Origin: Ruthenibacterium avium
Lineage (GTDB): Bacteria > Bacillota > Clostridia > Oscillospirales > Ruminococcaceae
Length of the DNA: 64,000 nt
Assembly (NCBI GenBank): GCA_019118905.1
Contig: DWYA01000054.1
Span: forward strand, 60,728 to 124,727
Reading direction: 5' to 3'
Both the position numbers and the translations under genes were made by a program. This document shows, piece by piece, positions 39,038-47,207 of this stretch (positions within the stretch are counted from its first letter, which is position 1; each line of letters starts with the position of its first letter). Below the pieces are notes generated by a model that saw nothing but the letters and a program-made list of their open reading frames with translations, searched no databases and was not told where the DNA came from.

Positions 39038-41629
39038 TTACCGCATCACAAGTGTGCCGTTTTCGGCATCCAGCGTCAACACGGTGCCCGGCATCGGGTC
39101 GTCCGCAATGATACGTTTTGCCGCCAGCGTTTCAGCTTTTTGCTGAATATAGCGTTTCAGCGGTCTTGCGCCATAGATGGGGTCATAACCACCCTCAATG
39201 ATGGCATCTTTCGCCGCGTCGGTGACCTCCAGCGTGAGCTGTTTGTCGGCCAAGCGATGGCGCAGACGCTCCAGCAGCAAATCGACCACACCGCGGATTT
39301 CGTCTTTGCCCAGCGGTTTGTAATAGACAATCTCATCCAGACGGTTGAGGAATTCAGGACGGAACGACTGACGCAGCAGCGCGTCCACCTGAGCGCGTGC
39401 CTCAGCAGTGATTTCGCCGTTTTCAATGCCGTCCAAGATATACGGAGAACCGAGGTTTGAGGTCAAAATGATGATGGTGTTTTTGAAATCGACGGTACGG
39501 CCTTGGCTGTCCGTAATACGGCCATCATCCAGCACTTGAAGCAACACGTTGAACACATCGGGATGGGCCTTTTCCACCTCGTCAAACAGCACCACGCTGT
39601 ACGGGTGACGGCGCACAGCCTCGGTCAGCTGGCCGCCCTCGTCATAGCCGACATATCCCGGAGGCGCACCAATCAAACGGGACACCGAGTATTTCTCCAT
39701 ATACTCCGACATATCAATACGCACCATGTTGTGCTCGTCGTCGAACAAACATTCGGCCAGCGCCTTGGCAAGCTCTGTTTTGCCGACGCCTGTCGGGCCG
39801 AGGAACAAAAAGCTGCCAATCGGGCGGTTTTCGTCCGCAATGCCCGCACGGCTGCGCAGAATGGCCTCGCTGACTTTCTGCACAGCTTCATCTTGGCCAA
39901 TCACACGGCGATGGAGCACTTCGGGCAGATGCAGCAGCTTCTCACGCTCGCCCTCCATCAAACGCGCCACAGGGATACCCGTCCAGCGCGCAATAATGCG
40001 GGCAATTTCTTCTTCTGTCACTTTGTCGCGCAGGAGGGTATTTTTCTCGGCCTTTTCGGCTTTCTGCTCCTCCTGCTCCAGCTCTTTCTGCAATCCGGGC
40101 AGCTTGCCATATTTCAGCTCGGCTGCACGGTTTAAGTCATATTCCTGCTCGGCTTGCGCAATCTGAGCGTTGGTCTGCTCAATTTCCTCGCGCAGCTTCT
40201 GCACACGGTTGATGGCGCTCTTTTCGTTTTCCCACTTCGCGCTCATCTCTTGGAATTCGTCGTGCATTTGGGCAAGCTCTTTTTGCAGCGCGGCCAAACG
40301 CTCTTTGGAAAGGTTGTCGGTTTCCTTTTTCAGCGCGGCTTCCTCAATTTCATGCTGCATAATCTTGCGGCGCAAATCGTCCATCTCAGCCGGGGCGGAA
40401 TCCATCTCCGTGCGAATCATGGCGCACGCTTCGTCCACCAGGTCAATGGCCTTATCCGGCAGGAACCGGTCGGAGATATAGCGGTTGGAAAGCGTTACGG
40501 CTGCAATGAGTGCGCCGTCGTGAATTTTTACGCCGTGGAACACCTCATAGCGCTCTTTCAAGCCACGCAAAATGGAAATCGTGTCCTCAACAGTGGGTTC
40601 TTCCACCATGACAGGCTGGAAACGGCGTTCCAGCGCCGGGTCTTTTTCAATGTATTGGCGGTACTCATTCAGCGTTGTCGCGCCAATGCAGTGCAGCTCA
40701 CCACGCGCCAAGAGCGGTTTGAGCAGGTTGCCGGCATCCATTGCACCGTCGGTTTTGCCCGCGCCCACAATGGTGTGCAGCTCGTCAATGAACAGGATGA
40801 TCTCACCCTCGCTCTTTTTCACTTCCTGCAAAACGCTTTTCAAGCGTTCCTCAAACTCGCCGCGGTACTTTGCACCGGCCACCAAAGCGCCCATATCCAA
40901 GCTGAACACCTTGCGGTCTTTCAGGTTTTCGGGTACGTCGCCGCGCACAATACGCTGTGCCAAGCCCTCGGCAATGGCTGTTTTACCAACGCCCGGCTCA
41001 CCAATCAGCACCGGGTTGTTTTTTGTTTTTCGGGACAAGATACGAACCACGTTTCGGATTTCGGCATCACGTCCGATGACGGGGTCAAGCTTTTGCGCTT
41101 TTGCCAGCGCCACCAAATCCTGGCCGTATTTTGTCAAAACGTCATAAGTGGATTCGGGGTTATCACTTGTCACGCGCTGATTGCCGCGCACCTTGGAGAG
41201 CGCCTCCAAAAAGCGGTTTTTGTCCACGCCGAACATTTTCAATACTTCTTTGACGGCACGGCTGGGGCTGTCCAGCATACCGAGTACCAGATGCTCCACA
41301 GAAACATACTCGTCCTTCATGCGGGCGGCGGCCTTTTCGGCAGCGGTCAGGGCGCGGTCCAGCTCGGTGGTGACATACACCTTGTCGGGGTCACGTCCCG
41401 AACCCGTTACGCGCGGCAATTCGCTGACCTTTTGTGCAAAGGCGGCCTGCGCATTCCCCGGCTCAACGCCCATTTTTTGGAACAGCTGGCCGACAAGGCC
41501 GTCTTCCTGTGCCAGCAAAGCACAGAACAAATGTTCCTGCGCCAAAGACTGATTTTCATATTCAATCGCAAGCGACTGTGCCGCCTGCAAAGCTTCCAAA
41601 GATTTTTGTGTCATTTTTTGTGCGTTCAT
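39038..41629 (-). CDS. clpB: ATP-dependent disaggregase ClpB
   Basis: This 863-residue Hsp100 chaperone rescues aggregated proteins together with DnaK. The N-terminal Clp_N repeats span about 1-145. The first AAA+ domain has GEPGVGKTAIAEGLA. A coiled-coil middle domain rich in Glu/Lys/Gln runs at about 400-525. The second AAA+ domain has FLGPTGVGKTELAKALAE and LFDEVEKAHPDV. The start MNAQKMTQKSLEAL has AAAGGAG nine bases upstream. No CIRCE or CtsR-type site was seen; instead an RHH protein gene precedes it on the same strand with a 72-base gap. Confidence 0.97.
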   Translation of the reverse strand: MNAQKMTQKSLEALQAAQSLAIEYENQSLAQEHLFCALLAQEDGLVGQLFQKMGVEPGNAQAAFAQKVSELPRVTGSGRDPDKVYVTTELDRALTAAEKAAARMKDEYVSVEHLVLGMLDSPSRAVKEVLKMFGVDKNRFLEALSKVRGNQRVTSDNPESTYDVLTKYGQDLVALAKAQKLDPVIGRDAEIRNVVRILSRKTKNNPVLIGEPGVGKTAIAEGLAQRIVRGDVPENLKDRKVFSLDMGALVAGAKYRGEFEERLKSVLQEVKKSEGEIILFIDELHTIVGAGKTDGAMDAGNLLKPLLARGELHCIGATTLNEYRQYIEKDPALERRFQPVMVEEPTVEDTISILRGLKERYEVFHGVKIHDGALIAAVTLSNRYISDRFLPDKAIDLVDEACAMIRTEMDSAPAEMDDLRRKIMQHEIEEAALKKETDNLSKERLAALQKELAQMHDEFQEMSAKWENEKSAINRVQKLREEIEQTNAQIAQAEQEYDLNRAAELKYGKLPGLQKELEQEEQKAEKAEKNTLLRDKVTEEEIARIIARWTGIPVARLMEGEREKLLHLPEVLHRRVIGQDEAVQKVSEAILRSRAGIADENRPIGSFLFLGPTGVGKTELAKALAECLFDDEHNMVRIDMSEYMEKYSVSRLIGAPPGYVGYDEGGQLTEAVRRHPYSVVLFDEVEKAHPDVFNVLLQVLDDGRITDSQGRTVDFKNTIIILTSNLGSPYILDGIENGEITAEARAQVDALLRQSFRPEFLNRLDEIVYYKPLGKDEIRGVVDLLLERLRHRLADKQLTLEVTDAAKDAIIEGGYDPIYGARPLKRYIQQKAETLAAKRIIADDPMPGTVLTLDAENGTLVMR

Positions 41630-41701
41630 GCAATCACGCTCCTTTTTTGAACGCTGATTCAAACTTTATTCTTTCGTAGTTAACCCTCTATGTTCTTCGT
41701 T

Positions 41702-42346
41702 CTACAACTGTGCAACTTCCTTTGTTAAATGCTTCCAATAGTATTGCTCTGTCTGCTGTGCTGCATACGCCATTTGCGGCATATTGGCGAAAAAACACTT
41801 CATGCATCCGTCAAAAAGGCCGACATATCCGGCAATGCACTCGGCAATTTCCTGCCCGTCTACCGGCTGCTTTGGGCTGGAGAGCACGCGCGTATATTTG
41901 GTGCCGGAAACGCTTGACTCCTGCGCCAAAGACGGGTTAGAAGCTGTTTCAAGCGCCATCCAAAGCTGATAGAAGCTTTGCAGGCAAGCAATCAGCGCGG
42001 CGTTTTGTGTGCGCAGGCAAGCCCGCAGCACGCCCAGCTTTTCGCCGGCTTCACGGTTGATTTCCACGGTATAGCGCATCACCGGGTTATATTTGTACTG
42101 CAAGGAACTGCGCAGCGTAAGCACGCCCTCACTGCTGGCAAGCTGCAAGACGCTTTGCGGCTCGAGCATTTCACACACGGCATCAAACAGCCTGCGAATG
42201 CGGTGCTCGGGTGTAAGCAAGGAGGCATACTCCGCCAAAACGCGGTTAACCAACGCTGAACGGCTGACACCCTGCTCATAGGCCATGCGGTCAATGGCGG
42301 AAACAACGTCATCCATCAGCACCAGGCTGTATACACTTTTCTTCAT
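41702..42346 (-). CDS. CopG-like RHH protein upstream of clpB
   Basis: This 214-residue protein starts behind GAGGTGG. The first 45 residues are a ribbon-helix-helix domain: strand VYSLVLMD, helix A DVVSAIDRMAYEQ, turn GVSRSA, helix B LVNRVLAEYASLL. The remaining 165 residues are not recognised. They contain YTVEINREAGEKLGVLRACL and a helical, Tyr/Gln-rich tail and may be a ligand or partner domain. It probably shares a transcript with clpB. Its promoter is covered by a perfect A/T-rich inverted repeat, so it may repress itself and clpB. That would be a heat-shock regulator unlike HrcA and CtsR. The regulatory role is inferred. Confidence 0.72.
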   Translation of the reverse strand: MKKSVYSLVLMDDVVSAIDRMAYEQGVSRSALVNRVLAEYASLLTPEHRIRRLFDAVCEMLEPQSVLQLASSEGVLTLRSSLQYKYNPVMRYTVEINREAGEKLGVLRACLRTQNAALIACLQSFYQLWMALETASNPSLAQESSVSGTKYTRVLSSPKQPVDGQEIAECIAGYVGLFDGCMKCFFANMPQMAYAAQQTEQYYWKHLTKEVAQL

Positions 42347-42370
42347 AGCACCACCTCGTTTCCTGTTATT

Positions 42371-42410
42371 ATTGTATCACTAACAATATAATTTGTCAAC
42401 TAAATTATAT
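42371..42410 (-). promoter_or_regulatory. Promoter of RHH-clpB with overlapping inverted repeat
   Basis: On the minus strand, TTGACA (42399-42394), 17 bases, TACAAT (42376-42371). A perfect 9-bp inverted repeat, ATATAATTT and AAATTATAT around GTCAACT (42386-42410), straddles the -35. This is a strong operator candidate for the RHH protein encoded just downstream. Confidence 0.75.
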
Positions 42411-42445
42411 AATTATTTTTACAAGTTTTAATCTTTTTAAAAAGT

Positions 42446-42484
42446 AAAAAAGACGAATGCGGAACCATTCCACATTCGTCTTTT
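42446..42484 (-). terminator. Terminator of the DUF3048 pair
   Basis: AAAAGACGAATG/CATTCGTCTTTT stem, extended by GGAA/TTCC, with T tract on the minus strand directly after the DUF3048 genes. Confidence 0.88.
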
Positions 42485-42497
42485 CCATTACGTTATT

Positions 42498-43619
42498 TTA
42501 CGTCGCCGGCGCCGAAGCCGAAGAAGCCGCCGGTGCGACTGCGTTCATATCGGGCTTCAGTTCACTTTCCAGCTCTTCGCGTACTACGGCAATATAGCTT
42601 TTTCCGGTATTGACGTCAAAAGCTTTTCCCTTTTCGTCCAAAATCTGCAAAGGCTCGGTTACGTCGCCCTTTTTCCAGCGAATTTTTTGATATTTTCCGC
42701 CGCAGAAGTAGTAACCCTCGCCGGAAGTTAACGCAAAGTCGGTGCAGTTTCCATCCGGCTTTAAGGTAACTTTTGCAAACAGCACAAACACATTTTTGTA
42801 GGAAAGCTGTGCGCCGGTGGCTTCATCCACTTGGGCTGCACCATATTCCTGCTTCAAATAAGTGCCGCTTGCTGCATCGTAAACCATCTGTACCTCAGTG
42901 GTATTTGAGGCCATAAACCGTACATGCGGGGCATCGCCGCTATCCAATGTGACGGTTTTGCCCTGCTCGGCAAAGTTCAGCAGCGTATTTTTTGCGCCGG
43001 TGGGCACAATGCCGTTTTGAGTCACACCCGCGCTGATCAGCGCAGCGTCGGTATACCAGCAGTGCTCCTGATTGCGCGTTTTGCGCCGTTCTTCGTCCAG
43101 CGTGAAAGCTGTTGTGCCAAGGTACAATCCGTTAATATCCTGATAAGCATATTGATTCAGCAAATTTTTTGCATAAACACTGGTGCCGATGTGTACCAAC
43201 ACCGCATTCAGCGGCAAAGCAAACTGCAAATGCTGGTCGCGCGCAGAGCGCACCGGGCCAATGGCCGGTACCGTGGTGGGGTCGGCGAAAAATGCCATCA
43301 AACGGGTAATTCCGCCCTCGGTTTCCATTTCCAATACCGCATCTGCCGAACCAATTCCGCGCTGGGGCAGCGCCTGCGCAATATTACTTACCATGATGGC
43401 AGCCGGACGTGTGCCGGCTGTTTGTCCTTCTTTTAAAGGCTCACCTGTAATCAAGTTTACCTCGGGCGTAGGCTTGTCCGCATCTTGCTGCAAACCTTCG
43501 CCGCTTGCTTTCGGCGCGGAAGTGCTCTGGGAAGAAGCTTCCCCATCCTTTCCGGCGCACCCAAACAGCGAAAGCGCCATCACCAAAAGCATGATTCCTG
43601 CAAGCAGTCGTTTCGTCAT
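42498..43619 (-). CDS. DUF3048 lipoprotein (YerB-like), second copy
   Basis: This 373-residue exported protein starts at the second of two ATGs, because AAGGGG lies six bases upstream of it. The signal peptide ends in LSLFGCAG (lipobox-like, Cys about 21). A Ser/Ala/Glu-rich linker precedes the DUF3048 domain, with blocks RPAAIMVSNIAQALPQRGI, ADAVLEMETEGGITRLMA and GPVRSARDQHLQF. The C-terminal part holds YYFCGGKYQKIRWKKG and GKSYIAVV, then an Ala/Ser tail. It is a diverged paralogue of the gene immediately upstream. The family's function is unknown. Confidence 0.9.
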   Translation of the reverse strand: MTKRLLAGIMLLVMALSLFGCAGKDGEASSQSTSAPKASGEGLQQDADKPTPEVNLITGEPLKEGQTAGTRPAAIMVSNIAQALPQRGIGSADAVLEMETEGGITRLMAFFADPTTVPAIGPVRSARDQHLQFALPLNAVLVHIGTSVYAKNLLNQYAYQDINGLYLGTTAFTLDEERRKTRNQEHCWYTDAALISAGVTQNGIVPTGAKNTLLNFAEQGKTVTLDSGDAPHVRFMASNTTEVQMVYDAASGTYLKQEYGAAQVDEATGAQLSYKNVFVLFAKVTLKPDGNCTDFALTSGEGYYFCGGKYQKIRWKKGDVTEPLQILDEKGKAFDVNTGKSYIAVVREELESELKPDMNAVAPAASSASAPAT

Positions 43620-43649
43620 CGTCATCCCCTTGCATCCCTGTAATGGCTG

Positions 43650-44828
43650 TTACTGCGCCGCAGAATCAGCGCTGGAAGCGGCAGCCGCCGAATAACTGAA
43701 GTTTTCAGCCTCGTCCAAGTCCACAACGGCGATATAGCTGCGGCCCGGGTTCACCTTTACGTTGGTCAAATCCGCGTCATCGTTCACCAAACGCAGCACC
43801 TGGTCTGCCGCACCCTTCTGCCAGCGAATCGGCTCTACACGGCCGCCGTTAAAGTAGTAGCCAAGGCCGCCGAAGGTGTAATCAACCTCCTGCAAGTCCT
43901 TTGCCTCATGGCCCGGAATAACATGAATATCTGTAAACAGCACAATCACGTTGTCAAACTCGAGCTGCTGGTCGTTGTTGGCATCGACAGAGGGCTGTAC
44001 CGCACCTGCCGCTTTGGAATACTGGCTCATCATATATTTGCCTTCTGTGGCATCCCAATCAAAATAGGTTTTGTAGGCTGCGGAATGCACCACAGAAACG
44101 CTTGTGGCATCGCCGCCGGTGAGCACGCGCGGCTCCTCATTATAAGGAACGAAATCAAAGAAGGTGCTCTTGTACGGCTCAATGCTGGAGTCATAGCCAA
44201 ACTGTTCAATCGTTTTAGTGATTTCCTCGCCGCTGGTCACATAGGTGTGCTCAATCTTCACACCGCGGGCACGGAAATCACTGTCGCGGTGGCCCAGCGT
44301 GGAAAGAACGTCACCGTTCAAATCGAAATCGCTGTAATCGTAGTTATTTTTATACTCGGTCTGCACCACGCTTTCACCCACATGGACATACATGGGGTGG
44401 AACGGCAGAATCAGCTGGAAGAACTGATGGCGTGCCGAACGCACGGGGCCCACACGCGGCATGGTTTCATAGTTTTCATACAAAGCCATAAAGCGGGTAA
44501 TACCGCCTTCCGCTTTAATTTCCACCAAAATATCAGCATCCGACAAGCCTGCCTGCGGACGCGCCTGCTGGGTGGCGCCTTCCGAGATGTTGTTCACCAT
44601 CACAGCGGTAAAGCGGCGGCCTTCGGGATAATCAGCGTCCTTTTCCAAGCCGGTCAGCAAAGCGGCATTGTAGGGCTCTTCCTCCTCAACAGCAGGCTCC
44701 GAAGCCGACTGTGCCGTGCTGGCTGCTTGAGAAGACGGCTGGCTCTCAGAGGCAGGGGATTTTGTACATGCAGTCATGGAAGCGGCAGCAATGCACAGCG
44801 CCAAAAAGATGGAAACAAAACGTTTCAT
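43650..44828 (-). CDS. DUF3048 lipoprotein (YerB-like), first copy
   Basis: This 392-residue protein starts behind AGGAGAG. The signal peptide (about 1-20) ends in ASMTAC, so lipid attachment at Cys 21 is likely. A low-complexity Ser/Gln/Glu linker follows to about residue 50. The DUF3048 core has RRFTAVMVNNISEGATQQAR, ADILVEIKAEGGITRFMALY and VGPVRSARHQFFQL; the C-terminal domain has GGLGYYFNGGRVEPIRWQKG and GRSYIAVVDLDEA. These blocks align with the second copy, so a tandem duplication is clear. A hairpin with a T run lies in its leader. Confidence 0.92.
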   Translation of the reverse strand: MKRFVSIFLALCIAAASMTACTKSPASESQPSSQAASTAQSASEPAVEEEEPYNAALLTGLEKDADYPEGRRFTAVMVNNISEGATQQARPQAGLSDADILVEIKAEGGITRFMALYENYETMPRVGPVRSARHQFFQLILPFHPMYVHVGESVVQTEYKNNYDYSDFDLNGDVLSTLGHRDSDFRARGVKIEHTYVTSGEEITKTIEQFGYDSSIEPYKSTFFDFVPYNEEPRVLTGGDATSVSVVHSAAYKTYFDWDATEGKYMMSQYSKAAGAVQPSVDANNDQQLEFDNVIVLFTDIHVIPGHEAKDLQEVDYTFGGLGYYFNGGRVEPIRWQKGAADQVLRLVNDDADLTNVKVNPGRSYIAVVDLDEAENFSYSAAAASSADSAAQ

Positions 44829-44867
44829 GCAATCTCTCCTATTTTATTGATTTGGTAAAAAAGCGGC

Positions 44868-44895
44868 AAAAAGCAAGACGCCGTCAGCGTCCTGC
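44868..44895 (-). terminator. Terminator-like hairpin in the DUF3048 leader
   Basis: On the minus strand, GCAGGACGC/GCGTCTTGC (one G-T pair, 5-base loop) is followed by TTTTT. It lies about 40 bases before the first DUF3048 start and downstream of that gene's promoter, so it could attenuate the operon. Confidence 0.5.
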
Positions 44896-44935
44896 CAAAA
44901 TTTCACCTGATGTTTCGTTGCGAATACATTTATAT

Positions 44936-44964
44936 ATGATACCGAAAAAGCAGACATTTGTAAA
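44936..44964 (-). promoter_or_regulatory. Promoter of the DUF3048 pair
   Basis: On the minus strand, TTTACA (44964-44959), 17 bases, TATCAT (44941-44936). Confidence 0.6.
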
Positions 44965-45180
44965 GCCTAACGGCATTTTTTTACAAAGCATTTTTACAAT
45001 TTTCAAAAATGAATTTTTATATTCCTAATCACCATCCTTTCGCTTTTCTTTTTATCTAAAGGTACAGCAGGCTTCATTTTCGGCTGCGCTGGAAAGCCCT
45101 TTTAGATGTGCTTTTTTGTACGCTGTTTTGAGTACTTGTTTCCCGATTTTTATTTTATTTTAAAAAAATTCAAAAAAGTG
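44965..45180. other. A/T-rich spacer between DUF3048 promoter and tRNA-Lys promoter
   Basis: About 215 bases with no ORF, conserved RNA or repeat that I can support. It is strongly A/T-rich, with poly-T runs. Confidence 0.4.
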
Positions 45181-45209
45181 TTGACAACGGCCACTTTCGT
45201 GTGTATAAT
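45181..45209 (+). promoter_or_regulatory. Consensus promoter of tRNA-Lys
   Basis: TTGACA (45181-45186), 17 bases, TATAAT (45204-45209): both hexamers are perfect. The upstream TTCAAAAAAGTG and the downstream AAAAGCACT are shared with the tRNA-Tyr promoter. Confidence 0.93.
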
Positions 45210-45235
45210 AAAAAAGCACTGTGAGTGACACAGAT

Positions 45236-45311
45236 GAGCCACTAGCTCAGTCGGCAGAGCACCTGCCTTTTAAGCAGGGTGTCCGCAGTTCGAATCTCCG
45301 GTGGCTCACCA
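45236..45311 (+). tRNA. tRNA-Lys (anticodon TTT)
   Basis: The acceptor GAGCCAC pairs with GTGGCTC (45301-45307), followed by A and encoded CCA. D-arm GCTCAGTCGGCAGAGC, anticodon arm CTGCC-TTTTAAG-CAGG (the loop reads TTTTAA with anticodon TTT), T-arm with GTTCGAATC. 76 nt. Confidence 0.97.
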
Positions 45312-45312
45312 A

Positions 45313-45338
45313 AAACCCGGTCAGTTTGGCCGGGTTTT
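45313..45338 (+). terminator. Terminator of tRNA-Lys
   Basis: AAACCCGG/CCGGGTTT stem followed by TCTTTTG. Confidence 0.88.
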
Positions 45339-45360
45339 CTTTTGTTTCTAATCAAGATAA

Positions 45361-45396
45361 CAGCGCCCTTGCCGTGGAAATGCGGCAAGGGCGCTG
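45361..45396 (-). terminator. Terminator of the radical-SAM maturase gene
   Basis: CAGCGCCCTTGCCG/CGGCAAGGGCGCTG, a 14-bp stem with an 8-base loop, lies downstream of the minus-strand gene. Its minus-strand T tract is weak (TTATC). Confidence 0.7.
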
Positions 45397-45411
45397 TTGC
45401 GTTAAAAAAGA

Positions 45412-46521
45412 TTATGGCACACGCTTGGCAATTTCCGCAAGGCGCGGTGCAGCGTGGGCAAAAAAGCGCTGAAAGGCTGGGCAAAGATAATTCAGGCCGA
45501 TGCTTCCGTCCGGCTGCTCTCGGTCGCGGCGGCAGCCGCCGCGGCACAGCGGCGCCCACCGGCAAGCGCGGCATTCCGGCTCCACTTTCTTGGACTGCTC
45601 AATAAACCCAAGGGTTTTCCGCTTTTCTTCCCACTGCGCCGGGGTGTCGACGCCCACCGTGCCGAGACGCAGCTTGTCCAAAACGTAAAAATCGCACGGA
45701 TAAACGCCGCCATCGGCCTCAACCACCAGCTGCGGTGTACAAACACCCAGCATACCGCAGCTGCCGGGCGCACGCCCTTTGCACATATGAACCAGCGCGT
45801 CAAACCATCGAATGGAAATATATTCCCCGCGCATAAAATCAGTGTACCACAAATCAAACAATTTGATTAAAAAATCGCCATAGCGCTCGGGCGTAAGCGA
45901 ATAATCAAACGTTCCACGCTCTTGCCCAAACGGGTCCAAGCAAGGAATATACTGCTGGTACACAAATCCATTTTTCTTGAAAAAGCCATAAATTTTGCCG
46001 ATATTTCTGGCGGTGTACGCCGTAACTACGGTTAAAATATTAAACTCGACCCCGTAGGCAGAAAACAGCTGTGCCGCGTGCATCACCTTGGAAAACGTCC
46101 CTTTGCCCTGTGCATCCACACGGCACCCGTCATGAATTTCTTTCATGCCGTCCAGCGACAGACCCACAAGAAATTTTTCCTTGGCTAAAAACTGCGCCCA
46201 TTCGCGGTCAATGCAATAGCCGTTGGTTTGGATGGAATTAAACACCTGCAAGCCTTTTTTGTTATATTCTTTTTGCAGGCGTACCGCTTCGCGGAAAAAG
46301 TCCAGCCCGGCCAGCGTCGGCTCACCGCCCTGAAACATAAAGCCGCATGAGCCCTCAGCCTGTTCCATTGCAGTTTTGACCAGCTGTTCCAATGTTTGCT
46401 TCGACATGATGCCATAGGAGGCCACGGCGCGGTTTTCCGCCACGTCGTGATAAAAGCAGTATTTGCAGCGCATATTGCAATTTCCCGAAGCCGGTTTGAT
46501 TAAAAAATAGATGGGCGGCAT
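45412..46521 (-). CDS. Radical SAM/SPASM protein, anaerobic sulfatase-maturase type
   Basis: The protein has 369 residues with AGAGGAGG upstream. The radical-SAM cluster is GNCNMRCKYCFY (Cys 15, 19, 22). FMFQGGEPTLAGLDFF and SIQTNGYCID are typical of anSME enzymes, which oxidise an active-site Cys or Ser of sulfatases to formylglycine. The SPASM region with auxiliary Fe-S ligands runs from GSCGMLGVCTPQLVVEADG and YPCDFY to CRACRWAPLCRGGCRRD. Anaerobic maturases avoid oxygen, in line with an anaerobic host. No sulfatase gene is in this window, so the substrate must lie elsewhere, or the enzyme matures another peptide. Confidence 0.9.
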   Translation of the reverse strand: MPPIYFLIKPASGNCNMRCKYCFYHDVAENRAVASYGIMSKQTLEQLVKTAMEQAEGSCGFMFQGGEPTLAGLDFFREAVRLQKEYNKKGLQVFNSIQTNGYCIDREWAQFLAKEKFLVGLSLDGMKEIHDGCRVDAQGKGTFSKVMHAAQLFSAYGVEFNILTVVTAYTARNIGKIYGFFKKNGFVYQQYIPCLDPFGQERGTFDYSLTPERYGDFLIKLFDLWYTDFMRGEYISIRWFDALVHMCKGRAPGSCGMLGVCTPQLVVEADGGVYPCDFYVLDKLRLGTVGVDTPAQWEEKRKTLGFIEQSKKVEPECRACRWAPLCRGGCRRDREQPDGSIGLNYLCPAFQRFFAHAAPRLAEIAKRVP

Positions 46522-46785
46522 TGCAGAAACCTCCTCTTTATCACAGTAAATTATTGTAGTGTATGCATAAATTTTTTCAACATTCGTTTTTTATTATTGT
46601 CTTATTGCACAAATCGCACCTCTTGTCTTTGTCAAAACCGGAGAATAAAATTTCCGCCTTGTTTTTGATGCAAATTGACAATGCCTTTTGCTTGACGAAG
46701 GGGCATACTTTTGTTAGAGTAAAGGCAGAAAGAACGGCGGTACATCGCCGCTTAGAAAAACCAGAATCAGAAAGGACGGTTAGTT

Positions 46786-47145
46786 ATGAAGCAGACACAT
46801 TCCCAGGTCATGCGCTTTTTCGGATTTTCAGTGCTTCTTTGTGCAAGCGGTGTTGCGGCGGCCCTGTTGCAGCAAAGCGGCCATTTTGTTGACGCATTGT
46901 TTTTAATCGGATTTGCGTTCGCGGTGGTGGGCGTGTTTGGCTGCATTGACCGCGCCATGTTCCTTGGAAGTGAAAACCGCACCATGGACATCTGGGCCAG
47001 CAGCCAAAGCGTTCGCTCGGGCTGTGAGGCCGAAAATATATGTACGGTGTCCGAGCCGCGCATCTCCACTGTTTCCCGGCATCCGTACATGGCGGCAGTC
47101 GCCGTCAGCGGCATAATTTTGTTTGTTTTGTCTTTGGTTTTGTAA
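46786..47145 (+). CDS. Small membrane protein of unknown function
   Basis: The protein has 119 residues with AGAAAGGA about ten bases upstream of the ATG. Three hydrophobic segments are visible at about 11-28, 34-56 and 98-118, with a polar loop of about 40 residues containing Cys (SGCEAENICTVSEP). A possible promoter, TTGACG (46693) with TAGAGT 17 bases on, lies upstream. I recognise no family. Conservation is untested. A hairpin follows it. Confidence 0.6.
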   Translation: MKQTHSQVMRFFGFSVLLCASGVAAALLQQSGHFVDALFLIGFAFAVVGVFGCIDRAMFLGSENRTMDIWASSQSVRSGCEAENICTVSEPRISTVSRHPYMAAVAVSGIILFVLSLVL

Positions 47146-47170
47146 ATGTCGCAAAGCCAAACGCAAACAG

Positions 47171-47196
47171 AGCGCACCGCAAATATGCGGTGCGCT
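47171..47196. terminator. Hairpin between convergent genes
   Basis: AGCGCACCGCA/TGCGGTGCGCT with a 4-base loop, followed by TTCCATTTG. The stem is strong and the T tract modest. Confidence 0.7.
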
Positions 47197-47207
47197 TTCC
47201 ATTTGTT

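Noticed and set aside
40154..41650. 498-codon open frame antisense to clpB
   Set aside because: Same reasoning: no start signal, no family, and clpB is certain.
44840..44900. Tiny GTG-started ORF in the DUF3048 leader
   Set aside because: A short reading frame (VKFWQDADG...) crosses the hairpin, but it has no convincing SD and no telling codons.
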